This document shows positions 6,874 to 13,462 of a DNA stretch of 15,530 bases, one piece after another. The notes beneath the pieces were generated by a model that worked only from the letters and a program-made list of their open reading frames with translations, was not told the origin of the DNA and did not search any database. The position numbers and the translations under genes were made by a program. The stretch is from Oscillospiraceae bacterium. GTDB lineage: Bacteria; Bacillota; Clostridia; Oscillospirales; Oscillospiraceae. The number at the start of each line of letters is the position of its first letter. Position 1 is the first letter of the stretch. The DNA is taken from positions 1 to 15,530 of the forward strand of contig JAIRRO010000054.1 in NCBI GenBank assembly GCA_031255955.1, read 5' to 3'.

Positions 6874-7550
6874 AAATGATTACCGTGGCGGGACCGCCAT
6901 CGTCGGGAAAAACCTCTGTCATACTGCGCCTTGCCGAAAGCTTGAAGGCGAGCGTCGGCGTGGTGAAATTCGACTGCCTGACCTCCTTTGACCGTCAGCG
7001 GTATGAAGACGCCGGTATACCCGTGCAGATCGGACTGTCCGGTAAATTCTGCCCCGATCACTTTTTTGTGAACAACATAGAGGGCGGCGTCAGCTGGGGC
7101 TTGCGCCGCGGGTTTGACGTACTCATCACGGAAAGCGCCGGACTGTGCAACCGCTGCTCGCCGCACATTGTCGGCATCACCGCCATATGCGTTGTGGACG
7201 CCCTTTCGGGCGTCCGCACGCCGCGCAAAATCGGACCTATGCTGAAGTTCGCGGACGTTGTCGTCGTCACCAAGGGCGATATCGTCTCCCAAGCGGAGCG
7301 CGAGGTGTTTTCGTGGAGCGCGCGGCAAGCAAACGGCGCGGCGCATATTTTATCCGTAAACGGCATCACGGGGCAGGGCGCGTTTATGCTGGCGAAGAAG
7401 GTGCGCGAAGCCAAGGACATCACCACTATCGCCGACGCGCGCCTGCGCTTCACCACCCCCGCCGCCGCCTGCTCCTATTGCACCGGCGAGACCCGCATAG
7501 GGGAGTATTATCAAATGGGCATGATGCGAAGTATGGAATATGATGCGTGA
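6870..7550 (+). CDS. HypB/UreG-like P-loop GTPase with two CxxC motifs
   Basis: A 226-residue cytoplasmic P-loop protein of the SRP/MinD group that includes the nickel and cobalt metallochaperones HypB, UreG and CobW. Walker A is GPPSSGKT (8-15). A Walker-B-like strand DVLITESAG precedes CNRC (C93, C96) and H99. The base-recognition motif is TKGD (134-137), a variant of NKxD. A second CxxC (C201, C204) follows near the C terminus, then GETRIG and a YQMG segment. Two CxxC pairs could bind Zn, Ni or an Fe-S cluster. The ATG at 6870 overlaps the stop of the binding protein (ATGA); an ATG two codons later is an alternative, and neither has a strong ribosome site. I infer a metal-insertion or cofactor-maturation role tied to the transporter. 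The target enzyme is not in the window. Confidence 0.8.
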   Translation: MKMITVAGPPSSGKTSVILRLAESLKASVGVVKFDCLTSFDRQRYEDAGIPVQIGLSGKFCPDHFFVNNIEGGVSWGLRRGFDVLITESAGLCNRCSPHIVGITAICVVDALSGVRTPRKIGPMLKFADVVVVTKGDIVSQAEREVFSWSARQANGAAHILSVNGITGQGAFMLAKKVREAKDITTIADARLRFTTPAAACSYCTGETRIGEYYQMGMMRSMEYDA

Positions 7551-7588
7551 AAAAAGCAGGGGGCGATAAATCGCCCCCTGCTTTTTTT
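7551..7588. terminator. bidirectional intrinsic terminator between convergent genes
   Basis: A perfect 16-bp stem (7551-7566 with 7571-7586) has a TAAA loop. It starts with five A and ends with seven T (7582-7588). It begins directly after the GTPase stop codon and ends 14 nt before the purC stop on the other strand, so one element serves both transcripts. Confidence 0.95.
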
Positions 7589-7602
7589 CACACATGCGCA
7601 AG

Positions 7603-8445
7603 CTACCCCACCAGTCGGCGGAGGCATTCGCCGTATATCTCCGCTGTTTTCTCCAGTATCGCCGGGGGGACGCTCGCGAACTGATATTCCCCGTCCTTTT
7701 TGTTATCGGTCAGCCAGTCGCGCAGCAGCTGCTTGTCATATGAGCTTGGGGATACGCCCGTTTTGTATTCGTCCAGCTTCCAAAAGCGGCTGGAATCGGG
7801 CGTGAATATCTCATCCGCCAGCACAAGCTCCCCGCTTTTATTCAGTCCGAATTCAAATTTTGTGTCGGCGATAATTATCCCCTTCGTGGCGGCGTACTCC
7901 CGACATTCCTTGTACAGCCGCAGGGATATTTCGGCGATTTTGTCCGTAAGCTCAGCGCCGAGCTTTTCGCGCACGGCGGCGATGTCAATATATTCGTCGT
8001 GTCCGTCTGAAATTTTTGCCGACGGTGTGAGAATCGGTGCGTCAAGCTGCTGCGCGAGAACGTATTCCCCCGTAATTTCCTGACCGCAAAACGGCTTTTT
8101 CTCCTTGTATGCCGCCCACATATTCCCGAAGATATAGCCGCGCACGATAAATTCAAACGGCAGCATATCAAGCCTTTCGGACAGCACGCAGCGTCCGCGG
8201 AATTTTTCGCTGTGAAAATACTCCGGCATATCGCGCTCATCCGTTGATATGACGTGGTTTTTTACGATTCCGCGCGTCCTGTCGAACCAAAACGCGGACA
8301 TTTTATTAAGCGTTATGCCCTTGCCCGGCACCCCGGTTGGCAGCACGCTGTCATATGCGGAGATTCTATCCGTTGTGACGATGACAAGGCGATCCCCGGA
8401 CGCCTCATAAATATCGCGCACCTTGCCGCTGTAAATCGGTTTCAT
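7603..8445 (-). CDS. purC: phosphoribosylaminoimidazole-succinocarboxamide synthase (SAICAR synthetase)
   Basis: Cytoplasmic enzyme of de novo purine synthesis that joins CAIR and aspartate using ATP. At 280 residues it is longer than the roughly 240-residue Bacillus form and belongs to the longer PurC type. Family motifs are intact: GKVRDIY (7-13), TTDRISAYD (24-32), FEFIVRGYI (97-105), DTKFEFG (194-200), DEIFTPDSSRFW (211-222) and SYDKQ (235-239). The ATG is at 8445-8443. Only a weak GGGA-type ribosome site precedes it. It lies 39 nt after the lipoprotein gene and may be the last gene of that transcript or have its own unrecognised promoter. No other purine genes are visible. Confidence 0.96.
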   Translation of the reverse strand: MKPIYSGKVRDIYEASGDRLVIVTTDRISAYDSVLPTGVPGKGITLNKMSAFWFDRTRGIVKNHVISTDERDMPEYFHSEKFRGRCVLSERLDMLPFEFIVRGYIFGNMWAAYKEKKPFCGQEITGEYVLAQQLDAPILTPSAKISDGHDEYIDIAAVREKLGAELTDKIAEISLRLYKECREYAATKGIIIADTKFEFGLNKSGELVLADEIFTPDSSRFWKLDEYKTGVSPSSYDKQLLRDWLTDNKKDGEYQFASVPPAILEKTAEIYGECLRRLVG

Positions 8446-8484
8446 CGGTCTGTTCCCGTCCTTATACTATATAAATATGAATAT

Positions 8485-9237
8485 TCACGCGGTAATGTCG
8501 CTAAGCTCGCTCCACAAAACCGCGATTTCTATCGTGCCCGCGGCGTAGGGTCCTATCTCATACGGCGGGAAATAGAAAACAAGTCCGTCCTCCGCCGCGC
8601 AAAAGCGCCCGAACGGGAACTGCTCCGCGATAATATCGGCGGCGTCGCTATAAAATCGACCGGGGTCGGGGTCTGCGGCTATGGCGTCGGCAATCAGCCC
8701 CGTGAGCCGCGGGAGATATTCGCTTTGCGGAACCGTGAAAAAGTCGTCCAGCTCGAGTATATTGCCGTCCGGCAGGCTGAAATTGTCGCAGAGCGTGTCG
8801 CTGTTGTCGTGCGCGCCGCCGAAATACGAATAAATTTCGCGGCGGACGGACAGCACCTCGCCGTCGTCGCGCACTATTTCAAAATTGGCGCTGTATTCAA
8901 GCGTTGTATGTGACGGCGGCTCCGGCTCACGCAACCCCTCGGCAACCTCTGCGGCATCGGAAACGAAGTCCTCAAGCCGCGATAAATAAAAATCGTCAAT
9001 CGCGGCAACGCCCGTGCGCGGAACGCTTGCCATCGCAAAAAGAGACGTATTCCCAAGCTCAATCGTCTCGCTGTATATTACGCGGTCATCGTCTGTTAAA
9101 AAGTCGCTCGCGGCTGTCGGAGTGGGGGGAGCGCTCGGCTCCCCCTCTTTTCCGCAGGCGGCAAGCATAACCAGCGTAAGCGCCGCGAGCAGCAAGGCTG
9201 TTGCTGCCCGCAACGAACGGAGGGCGCGCCGCTTCAC
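8485..9237 (-). CDS. lipoprotein with DUF3298/RsiV-like domain
   Basis: A 250-residue predicted surface lipoprotein. The basic N terminus, hydrophobic core and lipobox LAAC (C28) are clear, followed by a short Pro/Thr linker. From about residue 50 to the end the pattern matches DUF4163/DUF3298 proteins such as the RsiV ectodomain and the PdaC N-terminal region: YSYFGGAHDN, then a DG..LELDDFF element, then DGLVFYFPPYEIGPYAAG and a final IAVLWSEL strand. RsiV itself binds lysozyme, but this protein lacks the cytoplasmic anti-sigma part, so only a sensor or envelope role can be suggested. The start is a GTG at 9237-9235, 2 nt after the stop of the nitroreductase gene and without its own ribosome site. 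Translation is therefore probably coupled to the upstream gene. Confidence 0.78.
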   Translation of the reverse strand: MKRRALRSLRAATALLLAALTLVMLAACGKEGEPSAPPTPTAASDFLTDDDRVIYSETIELGNTSLFAMASVPRTGVAAIDDFYLSRLEDFVSDAAEVAEGLREPEPPSHTTLEYSANFEIVRDDGEVLSVRREIYSYFGGAHDNSDTLCDNFSLPDGNILELDDFFTVPQSEYLPRLTGLIADAIAADPDPGRFYSDAADIIAEQFPFGRFCAAEDGLVFYFPPYEIGPYAAGTIEIAVLWSELSDITA

Positions 9238-9239
9238 GC

Positions 9240-9887
9240 TTATTCGCCGAAGCGAACGGCGGTGTTAACGTCGTCGCGCTCTGTGTGCAGGTTGTTGATT
9301 TTGTTGTCAGGGTCGGGATAGCCGATGGCGATGCCTATCGCGATGTTCAGGTTGTCCGGTATGCCCAGCTCTTTTCTGATGACGTCCGGCTTGGTAACCA
9401 GCATAATCGCGGGGATGGTGCCAAGCCCGCGCTCTTTGGCGGCAAGCATTACGCTTTGGGAATACGCGCCGATGTCATACAGCGACCACTGCCCGTGCGC
9501 CTTATCGATGCAGAGATAAATAACGGCGGGCGCGTTATACATAGAGGCGTTCAGCGAACCGAATTGCCCCATCGCGTCCCCGCAGTCGCGCTGCATGGAC
9601 GCCCCGATTGTCGCCGTGCGGCGGCGCGCGTCCTCGCTCCACTCACCCGGCATAGGTAAGTCCGTGCCACCGCCGTAGCCACCGCCCGGGGCGCCGCCCG
9701 TTGCCGCGTCCTTAATTCGCTTCAGCGTATCGCCCGTGGCGACGAACACCTCCCACGGCTGGGTGTTCGCCCACGAGGGCGTGCGCTGCGCCGCTGTGAA
9801 AACCTCCATCAGCGTCTCCTTGGGAATAGGCTTCGGCAGGTACGCGCGGATTGAATTGCGCTTGTTTAAGGCTTCTGTTACTGTCAT
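9240..9887 (-). CDS. nitroreductase-family FMN oxidoreductase
   Basis: A 215-residue cytoplasmic flavoprotein of the nitroreductase superfamily, which reduces nitro compounds, quinones or flavins with NAD(P)H. The FMN-phosphate element RNSIRAYL (10-17) and the PSWANTQPWEVFVAT segment (37-51) are characteristic, as is the late GLGTIPA / AIGIAIGYPDP region. A Gly-rich loop (GGAPGGGYGGG, about 64-74) is longer than usual. The ATG at 9887-9885 has AAGGAG on the - strand at 9901-9896, an 8-nt gap. It is the first gene of a pair with the downstream lipoprotein. The physiological substrate cannot be inferred. Confidence 0.92.
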   Translation of the reverse strand: MTVTEALNKRNSIRAYLPKPIPKETLMEVFTAAQRTPSWANTQPWEVFVATGDTLKRIKDAATGGAPGGGYGGGTDLPMPGEWSEDARRRTATIGASMQRDCGDAMGQFGSLNASMYNAPAVIYLCIDKAHGQWSLYDIGAYSQSVMLAAKERGLGTIPAIMLVTKPDVIRKELGIPDNLNIAIGIAIGYPDPDNKINNLHTERDDVNTAVRFGE

Positions 9888-9919
9888 GGTGATTGCTCCT
9901 TTATAATTATTTGATTATG

Positions 9920-9948
9920 AGTATACACGTCTTTGCCGCGCCGCGCAA
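9920..9948 (-). promoter_or_regulatory. candidate promoter for the nitroreductase gene
   Basis: On the - strand TTGCGC (9948-9943) and TATACT (9925-9920) are separated by 17 nt and lie 33 nt before the ATG. The -10 is good and the -35 weak (3/6). No clear terminator separates this from the end of recG, so some read-through from the upstream operon is possible. Confidence 0.45.
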
Positions 9949-9970
9949 GGGGAAAATTGTCCGCGCGCGA

Positions 9971-12064
9971 TTAATTAAACGTCCCTGCCGACGCGCGAAG
10001 CACAGCGTCCACCGCCTCGCGCAGCGGAAGATTTTCGCGCCGCTCCAAACGCGGGTCGGCGTTCAGCACGTCCTCGGCGGCGCGGCGGGCGTCCCAAACC
10101 GTGCTTGCCTCGGCGCTCTGCTCGGCGAAGCGTGATACCGGAATGCCGTGCTGCCGCGAGCCGAAGAAATCGCCCGGACCGCGCTGACGCAAATCAGCCT
10201 CCGCGATTTCAAAGCCGTCGTTCGTCGCGCGCAGCGTATCCAGCCGCTCGCGGGATTTTTCGCCGTCCGCGCCGCGCATTAAGACGCAATAGGATTGATG
10301 CTCGCCGCGCCCCACGCGTCCGCGCAGCTGGTGCAGCTGTGATAGTCCGAAGCGGTCGGCGTTTTCCACGACGATAAGCGCCGCGTTCGGCACGTCCACC
10401 CCGACCTCAATTACCGTCGTCGCAACCAATATATTCGTGCCGCCGTCGATGAAAGCCGCCATCGCGGCGTCCTTCTCGCGCGGCTTCATAGAGCCGTGTA
10501 CAAGTCCGACGGTAAGCTCGGGGAATATCTCGCCTTGCAGCGTTTTGGCGTATTCCCGCGCGCGCTTCAGCTCGCTGCCGGAGGCGGCTTCCGCAGCGCC
10601 TTCGTTCTCCGCGTCCTCAACCGCGGGGCAGACGAAATACACCTGCCTCCCTTCTGACACAAGCCGCCGCGCGAAGTTATATACGCGCGCGCGCAGCTTT
10701 TCACCGGCTGAATATGTAAGCACGCTTTTTCTGCCGGGCGGCAGTTCATTTAGCTCCGAAACATCCAAATCGCCGAATAAAATCAAAGCGAGCGTGCGCG
10801 GAATGGGCGTCGCGGACATTACAAGCACGTGCGGGGATTCGCCCTTTTTGCTGAGTCCCGCGCGCTGATTTACGCCGAAGCGGTGCTGCTCGTCCGTAAT
10901 GACAAGCGCCAGCTCGCGAAATTCCACGCCCTCTGAAAGCAGCGCGTGCGTCCCGATGATAACCTCTGTATCCCCCTTCAAAAGCGCCTCCCGCGCCTCC
11001 CGCTTGGCTTTTACGCCGAGTGACCCCGTTAAAAGTCCTACCCGAACGCCCAGCGGCGCGAGCATCGCCTCAAACGTGCGGAAATGCTGCTCCGCAAGCA
11101 GCTCCGTTGGCGCCATAAACGCCGTTTGGCAGCCGTTTTTCGCCGCCAGCCACGCCAGCGCCGCCGCGACAAGCGTCTTGCCGGAGCCGACGTCGCCCTG
11201 AAGCATCCGCGCCATAACGCCGCCGGAGGCGAGGTCCCGCGCAGCCTCGTCAACGGCGCGCCGCTGCGCCGAGGTCGGCTCGAACGGCAGCGAAGCATAA
11301 AACTCCTCAAAGCCGCGCGGCGCGGCGCCGTCTGTGGTAATCACGCGCCCCGCCGTTTGTCCGCGCGCGGCGCGGCGCAGACGCGACACGACAGCAAGCA
11401 CAAAAAGCTCTTCAAAGATAAAGCGTCGCCGCGCAATGCGAAGCGCTTCAAAATCCTTTGGAAAATGAATGTTTTCATAAGCGAAGCGCGCCACAGCCAG
11501 CCTGTATTCCTCGCGCACGGCGCGCGGCAGGGCATCCGGCAGAGTATCCCCGCAGCGCTGCAGCGCCAGCTCAACCGCGCTGATGACGGTGCGGCGGTTC
11601 AGCCCTGCCGTCATACGGTATACGGGTACGATTTTGCCCGTGAACACACCCTCGGAATCGGCGCGCTCAAAAATGGGGTTGGTCAGCAGCACGCTGCCGC
11701 CCGCGCGGAATGCCTTGCCGAAAAAGAGATAGGTTCCGCCTGCCGTAATCGCTTTTTTTACATATGTGCTGTTGAAAAAACGCACATCCATCATGCCCGT
11801 CTGATCATAAACGCGCACCGTGGCAACCTCGCGCCCCTTTGACGTGCGCGTCAGGCGCGGCGCGTCGGCGGCGACGCCCCTGATGCAGGCGCTTTCTCCG
11901 TCGGCAAGTTCCGTGATTGTCTTAAAAACCGTTCTGTCCTCATAGTCACGCGGGAAATACCGCAGCAGGTCGGACACCGTGACAACGCCCAGCTTCCCAA
12001 ACAGGCGCGAGCGCGCCTCGCCGACGCCCTTCAGATATTTAACTTCATCCCGCAGGGCGCTCAC
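9971..12064 (-). CDS. recG: ATP-dependent DNA helicase RecG
   Basis: A 697-residue branch-migration helicase that remodels stalled replication forks and Holliday junctions. The N-terminal wedge/OB domain (about 1-230, with LKGVGEARSRLFGKLGV at its start) binds branched DNA. Helicase motifs follow: Walker A GDVGSGKT (290-297), DEQH box (391-394), SAT (417-419), and motif VI QLRGRVGR (579-586) before the RecG-specific C-terminal region. Length is normal for the family. The start is GTG (12064-12062), overlapping the bioY stop as GTGA, so the two genes are translationally coupled. It is the last gene of the four-gene operon. In many Firmicutes recG lies near fatty-acid or DAK-type genes, so the link to biotin genes is a local arrangement. 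Confidence 0.97.
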   Translation of the reverse strand: MSALRDEVKYLKGVGEARSRLFGKLGVVTVSDLLRYFPRDYEDRTVFKTITELADGESACIRGVAADAPRLTRTSKGREVATVRVYDQTGMMDVRFFNSTYVKKAITAGGTYLFFGKAFRAGGSVLLTNPIFERADSEGVFTGKIVPVYRMTAGLNRRTVISAVELALQRCGDTLPDALPRAVREEYRLAVARFAYENIHFPKDFEALRIARRRFIFEELFVLAVVSRLRRAARGQTAGRVITTDGAAPRGFEEFYASLPFEPTSAQRRAVDEAARDLASGGVMARMLQGDVGSGKTLVAAALAWLAAKNGCQTAFMAPTELLAEQHFRTFEAMLAPLGVRVGLLTGSLGVKAKREAREALLKGDTEVIIGTHALLSEGVEFRELALVITDEQHRFGVNQRAGLSKKGESPHVLVMSATPIPRTLALILFGDLDVSELNELPPGRKSVLTYSAGEKLRARVYNFARRLVSEGRQVYFVCPAVEDAENEGAAEAASGSELKRAREYAKTLQGEIFPELTVGLVHGSMKPREKDAAMAAFIDGGTNILVATTVIEVGVDVPNAALIVVENADRFGLSQLHQLRGRVGRGEHQSYCVLMRGADGEKSRERLDTLRATNDGFEIAEADLRQRGPGDFFGSRQHGIPVSRFAEQSAEASTVWDARRAAEDVLNADPRLERRENLPLREAVDAVLRASAGTFN

Positions 12065-12639
12065 GACAGCAAACCGCGCAAGCCGCGGCGCACGGCGGGG
12101 GCAATCACGGCGGCGGCAGCGATTTTAGCCGCGTCGCCGACCAGAAACGGCAGCACACACACAGCGAGCGCACCGAAGAGGGAATTGCCAGATATGAACA
12201 TAAACCACGCCGTGCCGATAGCATACAGCGCCGCGGTGCCGATAATCATCGCCGCGATATATGCCCCCGCGCGGGATAGACTCGACGCGCCCTCGCGCGC
12301 GCCGACGCCCGCGCTGCCCGAAATATAAGCCAAGGGGATGTATCCGAGGATATAGCCCCCCGTTACCCCCACAAGCTTAAACAGCCCGCCGGAGAAGCCT
12401 GTGAACACCGGCAGACCCGCGGCGCCGAGCAGGATATATACAAAAACGGCAAGCGTGGCTTGCGCGCGTCCCAGCACCCCCGCCGCGATGTAAATCACCA
12501 GCGTAGCAAGCGAAATCGGCACAGGTCCCACGGGAACGGAAAACGGCGCGGCTGCGCACAGCAGGGCTGCAAACACCGCCGTCTTAATAAGCTCACCTGT
12601 TTTAATCGCTGTTTTCAAGCTCGAGCGATACCTCCTCAT
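12061..12639 (-). CDS. bioY: biotin transporter substrate-capture protein BioY (ECF S component)
   Basis: A 192-residue integral membrane protein that binds biotin and associates with an ECF energizing module (not in this window). About six hydrophobic segments are visible. The family regions are the PVGPVPISLATL loop after the first membrane helix, then VYILLGAAGLPVFTGFSGG and a GVTGGYILGY segment. The ATG at 12639-12637 is taken, preceded by GAGG with a 9-nt gap. However, AGGAGG (12636-12631) lies just inside this start, and an in-frame TTG at 12618-12616, 12 nt after it, would give a 185-residue product beginning KTAIKTGELIKTAVF. Either is within the family's size. The gene overlaps the end of birA by 38 nt (17 nt with TTG), and its TGA overlaps the recG GTG. 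Confidence 0.92.
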   Translation of the reverse strand: MRRYRSSLKTAIKTGELIKTAVFAALLCAAAPFSVPVGPVPISLATLVIYIAAGVLGRAQATLAVFVYILLGAAGLPVFTGFSGGLFKLVGVTGGYILGYIPLAYISGSAGVGAREGASSLSRAGAYIAAMIIGTAALYAIGTAWFMFISGNSLFGALAVCVLPFLVGDAAKIAAAAVIAPAVRRGLRGLLS

Positions 12640-13462
12640 AGCGCAGCGCCTCAAACGCAGGCGGTACGCCTTTGCCGGTATTATACCCGAACACGCCCCC
12701 TTTGCGCAATGCCCCGTTTTCGCCGACTGCAACGCGGCGCGTCACAAGGCTGAAATCCTCCGCTATGCCGATAACCTCCGCCGTGTACGGCTCCGCCGCG
12801 CCGTGAACCACAACGCGCCGCCCCGTTAGTATCGAGCGCGCGCGGTAGCGTTCAAGTATGGCGCCGGTATCCCCGTTTTCATATAATTCAAGAAAGCGGC
12901 GCACCGTCTCCGCGACGTATTCCTCCCGCGCCATCGGCGGCGGGGAGGCTGTCATCGCGCCGGCGTTCGGCAGGTCGGCGGGGAAAGCCCCCGGGGGTGG
13001 CGCGATGTTCGCCCCGATGCCAAGGATTACATAAAAACCATTGTCATAGAACGCCTCGGCGAGAATCCCCGCCACCTTGCGCCCGTTCACATAAACATCG
13101 TTCACCCATTTTATGCCCGCCGCAACGCCAAAAAGCGCCTCACACGCCTCTGCGGCGGCGACGGCGGCAAGCGCCGTCACGCGGGCGGCGGAAAAATCCT
13201 GCGCCTTCGGACGCAGCAGCAGCGAAAAATACACGCCCGACCCCCCGGGAGAGAAGAACGCCCGCCCGCGCCGACCCCGCCCCGCGCTCTGCTCCGCCGC
13301 AACGATAAGCGTAAGCTCCGACGCTCCGCCCGCGGCAAGCGGGCGAAGCTCGGAGCTGGTTGACGCCAAAGCCTCTCTGATAATCGGTGACACGCGGGGC
13401 GGGAGCCGCCGCCGCAGAGCCTCCGCCGATAACGCGTCGGAGGGTGGTTGCGGGGAGGTCAT
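12602..13462 (-). CDS. birA: biotin--[acetyl-CoA-carboxylase] ligase without DNA-binding domain
   Basis: A 286-residue cytoplasmic enzyme that activates biotin with ATP and transfers it to biotin-carrier domains. The catalytic signature GRGRRGR is at 61-67, followed by FFSPGGSGVYFSLLLRP. KWVNDVYVNGRKVAGIL (118-133) contains the lysine equivalent to the catalytic one (K129). The C-terminal SH3-like domain follows (about 210-286). Only about 28 residues precede the catalytic fold, so the winged-helix repressor domain of bifunctional BirA is absent and the protein should not act as an operon repressor. The ATG at 13462-13460 overlaps the stop of the cyclase gene (ATGA) and has no ribosome site of its own. 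A hairpin ends directly against it. A longer upstream frame lies inside the cyclase gene and was not used. Confidence 0.94.
   Translation of the reverse strand: MTSPQPPSDALSAEALRRRLPPRVSPIIREALASTSSELRPLAAGGASELTLIVAAEQSAGRGRRGRAFFSPGGSGVYFSLLLRPKAQDFSAARVTALAAVAAAEACEALFGVAAGIKWVNDVYVNGRKVAGILAEAFYDNGFYVILGIGANIAPPPGAFPADLPNAGAMTASPPPMAREEYVAETVRRFLELYENGDTGAILERYRARSILTGRRVVVHGAAEPYTAEVIGIAEDFSLVTRRVAVGENGALRKGGVFGYNTGKGVPPAFEALRYEEVSLELENSD
12631..12636 (-). promoter_or_regulatory. AGGAGG ribosome site inside the annotated bioY start
   Basis: A perfect AGGAGG occupies codons 2-3 of the ATG-started bioY frame. It is best explained as the ribosome site for the in-frame TTG at 12618-12616 (12-nt gap), or as a chance Arg-Arg pair. 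It decides between two possible starts. Confidence 0.5.

Noticed and set aside
8254..8913. 219-codon open frame on the + strand across purC and the DUF3298 lipoprotein gene
   Set aside because: It is antisense to two better-supported genes, with no ribosome site and no domain.
11084..11842. 252-codon open frame on the + strand inside recG
   Set aside because: It is a shadow of the RecG frame, which carries all helicase motifs.
12640..12732. N-terminal extension of BioY
   Set aside because: It is basic and Cys-containing, unlike BioY, and lies entirely within the birA coding region.
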